A DNA stretch of 64,000 bases, taken from Pseudomonas sp. Bout1. Its GTDB lineage: Bacteria; Pseudomonadota; Gammaproteobacteria; Pseudomonadales; Pseudomonadaceae. Where the stretch lies: contig NZ_JAVIWK010000001.1 of NCBI RefSeq assembly GCF_034314165.1, forward strand, positions 558,001-622,000, written 5' to 3'. Below are positions 8,141 through 16,739 of this stretch, in pieces. Position 1 is the stretch's first letter. Each line of letters opens with the position of its first letter. Below the pieces are notes generated by a model. That model searched no databases, was not told the DNA's origin, and was given only the letters and a program-made list of their open reading frames with translations. A program made the translations under genes and the position numbers.

Positions 8141-9676
8141 TCAGGCGCTGCGGTTGGTAAAGCAATGCAGGGCTTTTTCGATGCACTGGGCGGTTTTGCC
8201 GAAGGCCTGCACGGTGGTTTCCGAGAACGGCCCGCCGCCCTGGTCAGCCACCATCAGCATCACCACCCGGCCATTGCAACTTAGGGAGCGCAGCAGCAGG
8301 TGCTCGCCCTTGAACAGGCGGCGCAGCTGCGCAGGCAGCAGTGCCGAGAACTGGGCGTGGTTATCGGGGTTCAGGCGCACCTGGGCAGACTTGGCGAGCA
8401 GGCGTTGCAGCAAAGTACTTTGTGTGGCGTCAAGGCTCATGTGGTCGGCGTCTTTTGGCAGGCCATCGACTTGATGCACCCGCAAGGTGCTCAGGGTTTT
8501 GTCTGCCATCAGCAACATCACCCGTTGCATGCCGCAGGCCACAAGGGCTTCCTTGGCGCACGTAGTCAGGTGCATGGCGTTGGCAAAGCGGCTCGGCTCC
8601 ACCAGCAGTTCGGTGCAACGCTTGCGCCAAATCGCCAGGGCCTCGGCGGTGGGGGGTGGTGCGGGCAGCAAACCGTGGTGAACGCGCTGCACATCCCATG
8701 GCCAGATCAACGACAGTGCCGGGTGCCACAGATCGCGCATCAGGCTGGTGCGGGCGCTGATTGCCGCCTGCTGGTGAGACTGTTGCTGTACCTCGGCCAA
8801 CGGCTGTTGCAGGTAAAGCGCGGTCAGGTATTGCCAGCGCTGGGTGTGCGGGCAGGTCCACGACTCTTGCGCTGCCAGCGCCAGCCCGTTGGCCAGCAAT
8901 ACGGTGTTGGCCGGCTGGTTTAACCAGCGGCGCAGGTTCGGGTCGGCATCCAGCAATTGCTGTTGGCGCAAAGGCTCGTCTTCACGGGCAATACGCAGTG
9001 CCTTGGCCAGCCAGCGCTGTTCGGTCAGCAGCAACGTATAGCCCTGGGATACCCAGATCGGCAGGCGCCATGCCTCGGTCAACCCCAGGCACAGGTCCAG
9101 CAGGCGGATACCAAACAGTTCCTGTTCGACCTTGCGGGCGCGTTCACCCTTGTGAATCACCCGCAGTTCCCATTCTTCCAGCAGCTTGGGGTAGGCAATC
9201 GCCATCGGCCACAGCGGCGAAAGGAATAGCAGGCTGCCCCAGTGAATGTCCTGCCACAGCCGCGCCAGCCGGCTGGCGAACAGCCCGCTGGCTTGTTGCG
9301 AAGCGTGCTGGCTGATCATTTGCAACTGGCGCAGTGCCACGGGGATGTCATTGAGCGGCACTGACGGCAGGCGCGCCAGCAATTGCTCGGTGCGTTTGAG
9401 ACCGAGACGGTTGATCGCCACTTCGAGGTTTTCTGCGGGTTCCGCCAGGCTGCCGTGGGCCTGGCTATTGGCTTCGCGCATCACGCTGAGTACCAGTGCC
9501 GGGCTGTTTTGCATCAACTCTGCAATATCGCGCAACGAACTTCGGCTGTCGCCAATGGCCTTGCACACTCGGTCGTGGCTCGCCTGTGGAACAGGCAATA
9601 GCACATCGTCCAGACGCTTTATCCAGGCGGCCAGCGAGGTGGGTTTTTGAGTTGGGACTGTCGTTTCGTTTGCCAT
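8141..9676 (-). CDS. HDOD domain protein
   Basis: This protein of about 511 residues has an N-terminal HDOD domain (about 20-240), recognised from the motif LPVPQASHDRVCKAIGDSRSSLRDIAELMQNSPAL (first 20 residues being the hallmark), NRLGLKRTEQLL and the following helical repeats. The rest, about 270 residues, has a GAF-like feel (VMLLMADKTLSTLRVHQVDGL, VVMLMVADQGG) but is not clearly assignable. HDOD proteins are non-enzymatic relatives of HD phosphohydrolases and often work in signalling, chemotaxis or motility control. It is divergent from motA. The ATG at 9676 is preferred over a GTG at 9709; neither has a clear ribosome site, so the start is uncertain. Confidence 0.75.
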   Translation of the reverse strand: MANETTVPTQKPTSLAAWIKRLDDVLLPVPQASHDRVCKAIGDSRSSLRDIAELMQNSPALVLSVMREANSQAHGSLAEPAENLEVAINRLGLKRTEQLLARLPSVPLNDIPVALRQLQMISQHASQQASGLFASRLARLWQDIHWGSLLFLSPLWPMAIAYPKLLEEWELRVIHKGERARKVEQELFGIRLLDLCLGLTEAWRLPIWVSQGYTLLLTEQRWLAKALRIAREDEPLRQQQLLDADPNLRRWLNQPANTVLLANGLALAAQESWTCPHTQRWQYLTALYLQQPLAEVQQQSHQQAAISARTSLMRDLWHPALSLIWPWDVQRVHHGLLPAPPPTAEALAIWRKRCTELLVEPSRFANAMHLTTCAKEALVACGMQRVMLLMADKTLSTLRVHQVDGLPKDADHMSLDATQSTLLQRLLAKSAQVRLNPDNHAQFSALLPAQLRRLFKGEHLLLRSLSCNGRVVMLMVADQGGGPFSETTVQAFGKTAQCIEKALHCFTNRSA

Positions 9677-9748
9677 GATTGGGGCGCGATCATCACTTGC
9701 GGTCAACACGCCCGGGACGGGCCGAACTGGTTTTTCGCCTTAACGAGC

Positions 9749-9775
9749 TATAGTCTGGCGCAGATTTGCCGATAA
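9749..9775 (+). promoter_or_regulatory. FliA (sigma-28) promoter of motAB
   Basis: TATA, then 15 bases, then a perfect GCCGATAA. The FliA consensus is TAAA-N15-GCCGATAA, so the -10 element and spacing match exactly and the -35 differs at one base. Transcription would start about 60 bases before the motA ATG. Flagellar class control of stator genes is well known, which supports the call. Confidence 0.8.
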
Positions 9776-9842
9776 GTAGAACAAGAGTTTTCAACTCTTG
9801 CGAATATGACCCTGAACCCGACGGCGCAAGTACCCATCCCCT

Positions 9843-10694
9843 ATGGCTAAAATTATCGGCATCATCGTCGTCCTCGCGAGCGTGCTCGGCGGATACGTCT
9901 TGTCCCACGGCAAGATTGCAGCGCTGATCCAGCCCTTCGAAGTGCTGATTATCGGCGGCGCGGCATTTGGCGCTTTCCTGCAGGCCAACCCTGGCTACAT
10001 GACGATGCACGTGATCAAGAAGTCGCTGGGCATGTTCAGCTCGCGCTTCTCCCATACTTTCTATCTGGAAGTGTTGGGGCTGATCTACGAGATCCTCAAC
10101 AAGAGCCGCCGCGAAGGCATGATGGCCATTGAAGGCGACATCGAGGACGCCTCGGCGAGCCCGATTTTCGCCAAGTACCCGGCGGTGCTCAAAGACGAGC
10201 GCATGACTGCCTACATCTGCGATTACCTGCGCATCATGTCGTCGGGCAACATGGCGCCCCACGAGCTGGAAGGCTTGTTTGACATGGAATTGTTCAGCCT
10301 CAAGGAAGAGCTGGAACACCCATCCCACGCCGTGAGCGGCATCGCTGACGGTATGCCCGGTTTCGGTATTGTTGCGGCGGTTCTCGGGATCGTGGTGACC
10401 ATGGCCTCCCTTGGCGAAGGCGACCAGAAAGCCATCGGCATGCACGTAGGTGCGGCCCTGGTCGGTACCTTCTTCGGTATTCTGGCGGCCTACGGTTTCT
10501 TTGGCCCGCTGGCCACTTCCCTGGCCCACGATGCCAAGGAAGAAGTGAATTTGTACGAAGCTATCAAGGCGTGCCTGGTGGCCTCGGCTTCCGGCATGCC
10601 GCCATCGCTGGCAGTGGAGTTCGGGCGCAAGGTGCTGTATCCGAAGCACCGTCCAAGCTTCGCCGAGCTGGAACAAGCGGTTCGCGGTCGCTAA
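9843..10694 (+). CDS. motA: Flagellar motor stator protein MotA
   Basis: MotA forms the proton channel of the flagellar stator with MotB in the inner membrane. The 283-residue protein has the expected four membrane segments: two near the N-terminus (IIGIIVVLASVLGGYVLSHG; FEVLIIGGAAFGAFLQANPGY) and two after a large cytoplasmic loop (GMPGFGIVAAVLGIVVTMASLG; VGAALVGTFFGILAAYGFFGPL). The cytoplasmic loop contains charged residues that contact FliG. The length is that of the longer MotA class found in Pseudomonas and E. coli. It lies three bases before motB, forming an operon driven by the FliA-type site upstream. Confidence 0.96.
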   Translation: MAKIIGIIVVLASVLGGYVLSHGKIAALIQPFEVLIIGGAAFGAFLQANPGYMTMHVIKKSLGMFSSRFSHTFYLEVLGLIYEILNKSRREGMMAIEGDIEDASASPIFAKYPAVLKDERMTAYICDYLRIMSSGNMAPHELEGLFDMELFSLKEELEHPSHAVSGIADGMPGFGIVAAVLGIVVTMASLGEGDQKAIGMHVGAALVGTFFGILAAYGFFGPLATSLAHDAKEEVNLYEAIKACLVASASGMPPSLAVEFGRKVLYPKHRPSFAELEQAVRGR

Positions 10695-10697
10695 ACC

Positions 10698-11720
10698 ATG
10701 GAAAACAACCAGCCGATCATCATCAAGCGCGTCAAGCGCTTCGCTGCGGGGCACCATGGCGGCGCCTGGAAAATCGCCTTCGCCGACTTTGCGACGGCGA
10801 TGATGGCGTTCTTCCTGGTGCTGTGGCTGATGTCCACCGCCACGCCGGAACAGAAAATCGCGATTGCCGGTTACTTCAAGGACCCCATCGGGTTTTCCGA
10901 GAGCGGTACGCCTTTTGTGATCGACCTCGGTGGTTCGCCGCAACTGGCGCCCGAGCGCACCATCAACCCGGAGATCAAGACCGACTCGCCCCAGGAGAAA
11001 ATTCCGATCGAGCGCGACACTGTCGAGAGCATGGCCGAACAGGTTGAACAGGAGCGTCTGGAGCTGTTGCTGCAGGAGCTGCAAACCAAGGTTGAGGAAA
11101 ACCCGCAACTGCTGAAGTTCAAGGACCAGATTTCCTTCGAGATTACGCCAGATGGCTTACGCATCCAGATCACGGACGCCGCTAACCGGCCGATGTTCGA
11201 CTCCGGCAGCGCGCGGTTGAAACCGTACTTTGAAGACATCCTGCTGGCCATGGCCGACACCATCAAGGCGGTGCCGAACAAGATCAGCGTCAGCGGCCAC
11301 ACCGACGCCAAGCCGTATGCGGGCCAGGGCGACTTCGGCAACTGGGAACTCTCGGCCAACCGGGCCAATGCCGCGCGTCGGGCACTGGTCGCAGGCAGCT
11401 ATCCGGACCCGCAAGTCGCACGGGTGGTGGGGTTTGCTTCCTCGCAGCTGTTTGATCCCAAAGATCCGTTCAACCCGATCAACCGACGCATAGATATTGT
11501 CGTGCTGACCAAAAAGGCCCAGCGTGCGATTGAAGGTGACCAGCACGCAGCGCCGCCGGTACCGACCCCGGGTGACGGGGCGCCCGGCGAAGTGCCGACC
11601 GACCCGAATGCACTGCCGCCGGGGCAGGAGCCGTTACCGGCTCATGAACTGCGCCAGAAGCTGAATCTGTTTGATGACGGTGGGGTGAAAGACCCGACTC
11701 AGCCAGCCACTGGCTCGTAA
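10698..11720 (+). CDS. motB: Flagellar motor stator protein MotB
   Basis: MotB anchors the stator to peptidoglycan and carries the proton-binding aspartate. The 340-residue chain has a short basic N-terminus, one membrane segment containing Asp30 in FADFATAMMAFFLVLWLM, a periplasmic plug/linker, and an OmpA-like peptidoglycan-binding domain (about 150-280) with VSGHTDAKPYAGQGDFGNWELSANRA (first part is the family mark). The end is a proline-rich tail of about 60 residues. It is co-transcribed with motA and ends at a strong hairpin. A second stator pair (motCD) is expected elsewhere in this genus. Confidence 0.96.
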   Translation: MENNQPIIIKRVKRFAAGHHGGAWKIAFADFATAMMAFFLVLWLMSTATPEQKIAIAGYFKDPIGFSESGTPFVIDLGGSPQLAPERTINPEIKTDSPQEKIPIERDTVESMAEQVEQERLELLLQELQTKVEENPQLLKFKDQISFEITPDGLRIQITDAANRPMFDSGSARLKPYFEDILLAMADTIKAVPNKISVSGHTDAKPYAGQGDFGNWELSANRANAARRALVAGSYPDPQVARVVGFASSQLFDPKDPFNPINRRIDIVVLTKKAQRAIEGDQHAAPPVPTPGDGAPGEVPTDPNALPPGQEPLPAHELRQKLNLFDDGGVKDPTQPATGS

Positions 11721-11728
11721 GTCAGGTA

Positions 11729-11760
11729 CAAAAAGGCCGCGATGATCGCGGCCTTTTTTG
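11729..11760. terminator. Bidirectional terminator between motB and rsgA
   Basis: GGCCGCGATGATCGCGGCC forms a stable stem with AAAAA on its left and TTTTTT on its right, so it can end transcripts from both convergent genes. Confidence 0.9.
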
Positions 11761-11784
11761 TATCTGCTACATCGCTCCTACATG

Positions 11785-12816
11785 TTAATAGCTTGTCTCG
11801 GGCAAGCTGGCGATGATCGAGCGATAGCTGTTCATCCGCTGCTGCTGCACGCGGCCGTCTTCCAAGGCCTTGAGCAGGGCACAACCCGGCTCGCGGTCAT
11901 GTTTGCAGTCGCGGAAGCGGCAGGTGCCGATCAAGTCGTTGAACTCGATAAAGCCCGCTTCAACATCGGCACGGCTCACGTGGCCCAGGCCGAATTCACG
12001 AATCCCCGGGGAGTCGATCAGTTCACCGCCGCCCGGGAAGTGGAACAACCGTGCGGTCGTGGTGGTGTGAGTGCCCTGGCCGGACAGCTCCGACAAAGGC
12101 CCCACACGGGTTTCGACTTCCGGCAACAAACTGTTGACCAAGGATGACTTGCCCACGCCCGACTGGCCGACGAACACGCTGATGCGCCCGTCCAGTTCGG
12201 TCTGCAACTGCTCCATGCCGTTACCGTGATGCGCCGAAACCTCCAGCACCGGGTAGCCGAGGGTGCGGTACACCGCCAGCAGCGCGTTGAGCGCCGGGGC
12301 GTTCTGCTCGTCGATCAGGTCGAACTTGTTCAGCAGCAACAGCGGGCGAATGCCGGCGTGCTCGGCCGCTACCAGGTAGCGGTCGATCAGGTTGGCATGG
12401 GGCTCGGGCAGTGGCGCGAAGACGATGACGATCATGTCGACGTTGGCCGCCACCGGCTTGAGTTGGCCACGGCTGTCGGGGCGACGCAGTTCGGTGGTGC
12501 GCGGCAGTTGGGCGACGATCACGCCGATGCCCTGGTTGCCGGCACGCCATACCACCTGGTCGCCGGTCACCAGCGCAGGCAGGTTGGCGCGCAAGTGGCA
12601 ACGGAACACCTGGCCTGCGATATCGCCTTCGGTGGCCTCGACTTCGACCTGCACACCGAAGTGCGCGATCACCAGGCCCGTTTGCTCGGGGCCCAGGTCG
12701 CCGCCCTCAAGCGCTTCCACGGCGGAGGATTCACGTTTGGCGGCGCGGGCAGCGCGTTCACCCTGAATCTTTTCGATGCGCCAGTTTTGGCGACGGTTGA
12801 GCTGGCGTTTGGCCAT
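11785..12816 (-). CDS. rsgA: Small ribosomal subunit biogenesis GTPase RsgA
   Basis: RsgA (YjeQ/EngC) is a circularly permuted GTPase that checks late maturation of the 30S subunit. The 343-residue protein has an N-terminal OB fold, a GTPase domain with permuted motif order (G4 NKFD before the P-loop [12 protein letters not shown] and the DSPG switch), and a C-terminal zinc finger ([14 protein letters not shown]). The start at 12816 ([12 protein letters not shown]) was chosen because this is the conserved N-terminus; an earlier in-frame ATG at 12840 would add eight unconserved residues. It is divergent from orn. Confidence 0.94.
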   Translation of the reverse strand: MAKRQLNRRQNWRIEKIQGERAARAAKRESSAVEALEGGDLGPEQTGLVIAHFGVQVEVEATEGDIAGQVFRCHLRANLPALVTGDQVVWRAGNQGIGVIVAQLPRTTELRRPDSRGQLKPVAANVDMIVIVFAPLPEPHANLIDRYLVAAEHAGIRPLLLLNKFDLIDEQNAPALNALLAVYRTLGYPVLEVSAHHGNGMEQLQTELDGRISVFVGQSGVGKSSLVNSLLPEVETRVGPLSELSGQGTHTTTTARLFHFPGGGELIDSPGIREFGLGHVSRADVEAGFIEFNDLIGTCRFRDCKHDREPGCALLKALEDGRVQQQRMNSYRSIIASLPETSY

Positions 12817-12922
12817 TGGTGTTCCGTGTCGATAATGCAAAGGTTAGGTAAAACGGTCGCGAGTCTAGCACGCCCTGCCTGCTAAACTGCGCAGCTACGC
12901 CAAGGTGCCAAGGAACCACGAC

Positions 12923-13465
12923 ATGCAAAACTCACAGAACCTGATTTGGATCGATCTGGAAATGACCGGTCTGAACCCTGACACCGACGTCATCATCGAG
13001 ATGGCGACCATTGTCACCGACAGCAACCTCAATACCTTGGCCGAAGGTCCGGTGATCGCCATTCACCACAGCGACGCCGTGCTGGCGACCATGGATGAGT
13101 GGAATACCCGCACCCACGGCAACTCGGGCCTGACCCAGCGTGTGCGTGACAGCCGCGTGAGCATGGCCGAGGCCGAGGCTGAAACCATCGCCTTTCTGGA
13201 AAAGTGGGTGCCCAAGGGCAAGTCGCCGATCTGCGGCAACAGCATTTGCCAGGACCGGCGCTTTCTTTATACCCACATGAAAGCGCTGGAAAGCTACTTC
13301 CACTACCGCAACCTGGACGTGTCGACCTTGAAGGAACTGGCCGCACGCTGGGCGCCGGAAGTCAAAGACAGCTTCCATAAAGGCAGCACGCACCTGGCGC
13401 TGGACGATATTCGCGAGTCGATTGCCGAGCTGCAGCACTACCGCAAGCATTTCATCAAGTTCTAA
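12923..13465 (+). CDS. orn: Oligoribonuclease
   Basis: Orn is the 3'-5' exoribonuclease that degrades di- to short oligoribonucleotides, and in Pseudomonas also the pGpG left from cyclic-di-GMP breakdown. The 180-residue protein shows DEDDh exonuclease motifs: WIDLEMTGL (Exo I), [10 protein letters not shown] (Exo II) and [10 protein letters not shown] (Exo III). The ATG at 12923 has AAGGA about nine bases upstream; a GTG at 12905 in the same frame would add six residues that the family lacks. A likely extended -10 (TGCTAAACT, near 12889-12897) lies just upstream. Confidence 0.96.
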   Translation: MQNSQNLIWIDLEMTGLNPDTDVIIEMATIVTDSNLNTLAEGPVIAIHHSDAVLATMDEWNTRTHGNSGLTQRVRDSRVSMAEAEAETIAFLEKWVPKGKSPICGNSICQDRRFLYTHMKALESYFHYRNLDVSTLKELAARWAPEVKDSFHKGSTHLALDDIRESIAELQHYRKHFIKF

Positions 13466-13514
13466 AGCGGTCGTGCCTGAGGTGAGCTGGCTTTTGTGGC
13501 GATGGGGCTTGTCT

Positions 13515-13646
13515 GTGGTGAGGGGGCTTGTCCCCCGTTGGGCTGCGAAGCGGCCCTCAAACCTGACAGCGCACTCCCTGAAAAAACTCCGTTGCCTTCA
13601 ATAGGGGCTGCTTCGCACCCCAACGGGGGACAAGCCCCCTCGCCAC
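13515..13646. repeat. Long inverted repeat between orn and the TRIC-like gene
   Basis: GTGGTGAGGGGGCTTGTCCC is mirrored by GGGACAAGCCCCCTCGCCAC about 130 bases later, with further inner matches (GGGCTGCGAAGC and GCTTCGCACCCC). It is a different family from the GTGGGAGCTGG REPs; its core reappears inside 56748-56870. It makes up most of the 202-base gap after orn. Confidence 0.8.
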
Positions 13647-13667
13647 AACTTTGCAAGGATCGCCCTC

Positions 13668-14282
13668 ATGCTGCTGATGCTCTACCTCATCGCCATCACC
13701 GCCGAAGCCATGACCGGCGCCTTGTCCGCCGGTCGGCGTGGCATGGACTGGTTCGGTGTGGTGCTGATTGCCTGCGTAACGGCGCTGGGTGGCGGCTCGG
13801 TGCGCGATGTATTGCTCGGCCATTACCCGCTGACCTGGGTCAAGCACCCGGAATACCTGGTGCTGACCTCCATCGCGGCCCTGGTGACGATTTTTATCGC
13901 GCCGCTGATGCGCCACCTGCGCTCGCTGTTCCTCGCACTGGACGCCGTGGGCCTGGTGGCCTTTACCCTGATCGGCTGCATGACCGCCCTGGAAATGGGC
14001 CACGGCATGCTGGTGGCATCCGTCAGCGGCGTTATCACCGGGGTATTCGGCGGCATCCTGCGGGACATCTTCTGCAACGACATCCCGCTGATTTTCCGCC
14101 GTGAGCTGTACGCCAGCGTGTCGTTCCTCGCCGCCTGGTTCTACATGCTGTGCATCTATCTGGAACTGCCGAGTGAGCAATCAATCCTGTTGACGCTGTT
14201 CAGCGGCTTCCTGCTGCGGCTGTTGGCGATCCGCTTTCACTGGGAAATGCCCAAGTTCGTCTACAACGACGACGTGCACTGA
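13668..14282 (+). CDS. TRIC/YadS-family (UPF0126) membrane protein
   Basis: The 204-residue protein consists almost wholly of membrane helices (about seven) and has the two glycine-rich repeats that define the UPF0126 family: GGGSVRDVLLG near residue 45 and GGILRDIFC near residue 130. The two halves are internal duplicates. Prokaryotic members have been shown to act as trimeric monovalent cation channels (TRIC type), but the role in Pseudomonas is unknown. The ATG at 13668 follows AAGGATCG. Its last 22 bases overlap the end of the convergent queG gene. Confidence 0.85.
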   Translation: MLLMLYLIAITAEAMTGALSAGRRGMDWFGVVLIACVTALGGGSVRDVLLGHYPLTWVKHPEYLVLTSIAALVTIFIAPLMRHLRSLFLALDAVGLVAFTLIGCMTALEMGHGMLVASVSGVITGVFGGILRDIFCNDIPLIFRRELYASVSFLAAWFYMLCIYLELPSEQSILLTLFSGFLLRLLAIRFHWEMPKFVYNDDVH

Positions 14283-15343
14283 CGTTCGGCGTGCTGGTTC
14301 AGCGCCCATTCCACATGCTCGCGCACCAGCTCCGAGGGGTATTCCCGCCGCGCTTTCAACGCTTCCAGCACCGGAATGCTTGACGGCGCATTGCCCAGGC
14401 CCACCGCCAGGTTGCGCAGCCAGCGCTCATAGCCGGCGCGGCGCAGCGGCGAGCCTTCGGTGTTGCTGAGGAATTTATCCTCGTCCCACATGAATAACTC
14501 GGCCAGCTCTGCGTTATCCAGATTGTGCCGTGGCTTGAAATCGCCTTCGTCGGTAGGCCGGGCGAAACGATTCCACGGGCAAACGATCTGACAGTCATCG
14601 CAGCCGAATACCCGGTTGCCGATCAGAGGGCGCAGCTCTTCCGGGATCGCGCTTTTCAGTTCGATGGTCAGGTAGGAAATGCAGCGCCGGGCGTCCAGCA
14701 CGTAGGGCCCGACGAAGGCGTTAGTAGGGCAGATGTCCAGGCAGGCGGTGCAGCGGCCACAGTGTTCGGTGGCGTGGGGTGGGTCGACCGGCAACGGCAG
14801 GTCGACAAACAGCTCGCTGAGGAAAAAGTAACTGCCGGCCTTGCGATTGAGCACCAGGGTGTTCTTGCCGATCCAGCCCAGCCCAGCTTTTTCGGCGATG
14901 GCTTTTTCCAGCACCGGGGCGCTGTCGACAAAAGCGCGGAAGCCGAACGGGCCGATCTGCGCCTGGATCCGGTCGGCCAGTTGCTGCACGCGCTTGCGGA
15001 TTAGCTTGTGGTAGTCGCGGCCCAGGGCGTAACGGGAGATGTAGGCTTTTTCGGGCTTGGCCAGCAGTTGGGCCATTTGAGTGTCGCCGGGCAGGTAGTC
15101 CATGCGCAGGGACACCACGCGCAACGTGCCAGGCACCAGCTCTTCGGGGTGCGAGCGCTTGCTGCCGTGGGCGCCCATGTAGTCCATTTCGCCGTGGTAG
15201 CCGGCGTCGAGCCAGCGCTGCAAGTGTTGTTCATGCTCGGCGAGGTCGAGGCCGCTGATGCCCACTTGTTGAAAGCCCAGCTCACGGCCCCAGTCTTTGA
15301 TCGATTGGGCGAGGGCGGGCAGGTCGTAGGTAATAGCAGGCAT
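14261..15343 (-). CDS. queG: Epoxyqueuosine reductase QueG
   Basis: QueG is the cobalamin-dependent iron-sulfur enzyme that reduces epoxyqueuosine to queuosine in tRNA, the last step of queuosine synthesis. The 360-residue protein has the N-terminal cobalamin-binding region (IKDWGRELGFQQVGISG onward) and two [4Fe-4S] ferredoxin-like cysteine clusters, CGRCTACLDICPTNAF and CDDCQIVCPWN. The C-terminus is a HEAT-like helical segment (FLSNTEGSPLRRAGYERWLRN, first part). The start at 15343 (MPAITYDL) is preferred over a far upstream frame extension to 15418, which would run into the nnrD promoter region; no strong ribosome site is visible. Confidence 0.92.
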   Translation of the reverse strand: MPAITYDLPALAQSIKDWGRELGFQQVGISGLDLAEHEQHLQRWLDAGYHGEMDYMGAHGSKRSHPEELVPGTLRVVSLRMDYLPGDTQMAQLLAKPEKAYISRYALGRDYHKLIRKRVQQLADRIQAQIGPFGFRAFVDSAPVLEKAIAEKAGLGWIGKNTLVLNRKAGSYFFLSELFVDLPLPVDPPHATEHCGRCTACLDICPTNAFVGPYVLDARRCISYLTIELKSAIPEELRPLIGNRVFGCDDCQIVCPWNRFARPTDEGDFKPRHNLDNAELAELFMWDEDKFLSNTEGSPLRRAGYERWLRNLAVGLGNAPSSIPVLEALKARREYPSELVREHVEWALNQHAERQCTSSL

Positions 15344-15371
15344 GAACAAGAGAAACCGCAGGTTAGATGCG

Positions 15372-15377
15372 TATAAT
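15372..15377 (+). promoter_or_regulatory. Possible -10 element for nnrD operon
   Basis: A perfect TATAAT lies 29 bases before the nnrD ATG in the short divergent gap with queG. No convincing -35 is found at 16-18 bases, so this is a partial promoter call. Confidence 0.35.
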
Positions 15378-15405
15378 TCTGCCAGACATCGGAGCTTGAA
15401 GACGC

Positions 15406-16266
15406 ATGCCGCAGACAAAACACGAAATACCCGACGTTCAGCACCTGTTGCCCGGCCAATTGCCGCAACTCGCTGCGCGTTCCCCGGACGCCCATAAAGG
15501 CCAGTTCGGCCATGTATTGCTGATCGGCGGCGACCGGGGTTTTGGCGGCGCCGCCTTGCTCAGTACCGAAAGCGCGCTGCGCAGCGGGGCCGGTATGGTG
15601 TCCCTGGCGACTCGCAGCGAGCACGTTGCAGCGGCGCTGGCGCGGTTGCCGGAAGTGATGACGGTGGGCGTGCACTCGGCCAATCAGTTGATGGGGCTGC
15701 TGGAAAAAATTTCCGTGATCGTTATTGGTCCGGGCCTGGGCGAAGCGTCCTGGGGTAAAAGCCTGCTGTCGGTCGCGGCCAACGCCAGGCAGCCGCAGGT
15801 CTGGGATGCTGACGCGTTGAACCTGCTGTCGAAAGGCGGCGTGAGCTTGCCGGCCGATTGCGTAATCACTCCGCATCCTGGCGAAGCCGCCCGCTTGATG
15901 GGCATTTCGACAGCCGAAGTTCAGGCCGACCGCCTTAACGTGGCGCGCGCACTCAGTCAGAAATTCAATGCAGTGGTGGTTCTCAAGGGCGCAGGCAGCT
16001 TGATCGCCAGCCCGGACGGGCGCATTGCCCGCTGTGACCAAGGCCACCCGGCGATGGCGACCGCAGGCCTTGGCGATGTGTTGGCTGGCCTGGTCGGTGC
16101 TTTACTGGCCCAAGGCATGCCGGCATTCGACGCCGCTTGCCTGGCAGTCTGGTTGCATGCCACCGCCGGCGATCGGCAGGGCACCTTTGGTCGCGGGCTG
16201 GCCGCCAGTGACCTGATCCCCGCCATTCGTCAGTTGCTGGAGGAGCAATCGCCGTGTCTGAAGTAA
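15406..16266 (+). CDS. nnrD: ADP-dependent (S)-NAD(P)H-hydrate dehydratase, stand-alone
   Basis: NnrD repairs hydrated NADH and NADPH using ADP. The 286-residue protein matches the carbohydrate-kinase-like (YjeF C-terminal) domain: GHVLLIGGDRGFGGAALLS, VIGPGLGEASWG, DADALNLL, ITPHPGEAARLMG and the nucleotide loop AGLGDVLAGLVGALLAQG. The N-terminal epimerase domain (NnrE), which many bacteria fuse to this enzyme, is missing, and no separate epimerase gene is seen in the window. It overlaps tsaE by 13 bases and opens the tsaE-amiB-mutL-miaA run. Confidence 0.9.
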   Translation: MPQTKHEIPDVQHLLPGQLPQLAARSPDAHKGQFGHVLLIGGDRGFGGAALLSTESALRSGAGMVSLATRSEHVAAALARLPEVMTVGVHSANQLMGLLEKISVIVIGPGLGEASWGKSLLSVAANARQPQVWDADALNLLSKGGVSLPADCVITPHPGEAARLMGISTAEVQADRLNVARALSQKFNAVVVLKGAGSLIASPDGRIARCDQGHPAMATAGLGDVLAGLVGALLAQGMPAFDAACLAVWLHATAGDRQGTFGRGLAASDLIPAIRQLLEEQSPCLK

Positions 16267-16724
16267 TCCTTTTCCTGGCCGATGAAGACGCCATGGTCGC
16301 CCTCGGCAACCGTATTGCCCAAGTGACGAAAGGCTCGGGCCTGATCTTTCTGGAAGGCGATTTGGGCGCCGGGAAAACCACCTTGTCCCGGGGCATCATT
16401 CGCGGGCTGGGGCATGCAGGTGCTGTGAAGAGTCCTACGTTTACCTTGGTAGAACCCTACGAAATTGGCGACGTGCGGGCGTTCCACTTCGACCTGTATC
16501 GCCTGGTGGATCCCGAGGAACTGGAATACATGGGCATCCGCGATTACTTCGATGAGGACGCGCTGTGCCTGATCGAGTGGCCAGATAAAGGCACAGGCTT
16601 TTTGCCAAAGCCGGACCTGACCATTACCATTACCCCGCATAAGCATGGACGTCAGCTGAAGTTGTTGTCCCAGAGCGCGCGCGGCGAGTCGTGGTGCGCC
16701 GCCTTGGCATTGGAATTCAAATAA
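16254..16724 (+). CDS. tsaE: tRNA threonylcarbamoyladenosine biosynthesis ATPase TsaE
   Basis: TsaE is the P-loop ATPase that works with TsaB and TsaD in making the t6A modification of ANN-decoding tRNAs. The 156-residue protein has Walker A EGDLGAGKTTLSRG, the SPTFTLVEPYE segment, HFDLYRL and the late IEWPDKG motif. The start is GTG at 16254, inside the end of nnrD in another frame, which suggests translational coupling. Confidence 0.95.
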   Translation: MSEVILFLADEDAMVALGNRIAQVTKGSGLIFLEGDLGAGKTTLSRGIIRGLGHAGAVKSPTFTLVEPYEIGDVRAFHFDLYRLVDPEELEYMGIRDYFDEDALCLIEWPDKGTGFLPKPDLTITITPHKHGRQLKLLSQSARGESWCAALALEFK

Positions 16725-16739
16725 TTGATGGGGTTAGGT

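Noticed and set aside
13496..14104. Open frame of about 200 codons starting in the inverted repeat after orn
   Set aside because: Its first part is repeat DNA and the rest overlaps the TRIC-like gene in another frame; the membrane-protein frame has the GGGSVRDV and GGILRDIF signatures.
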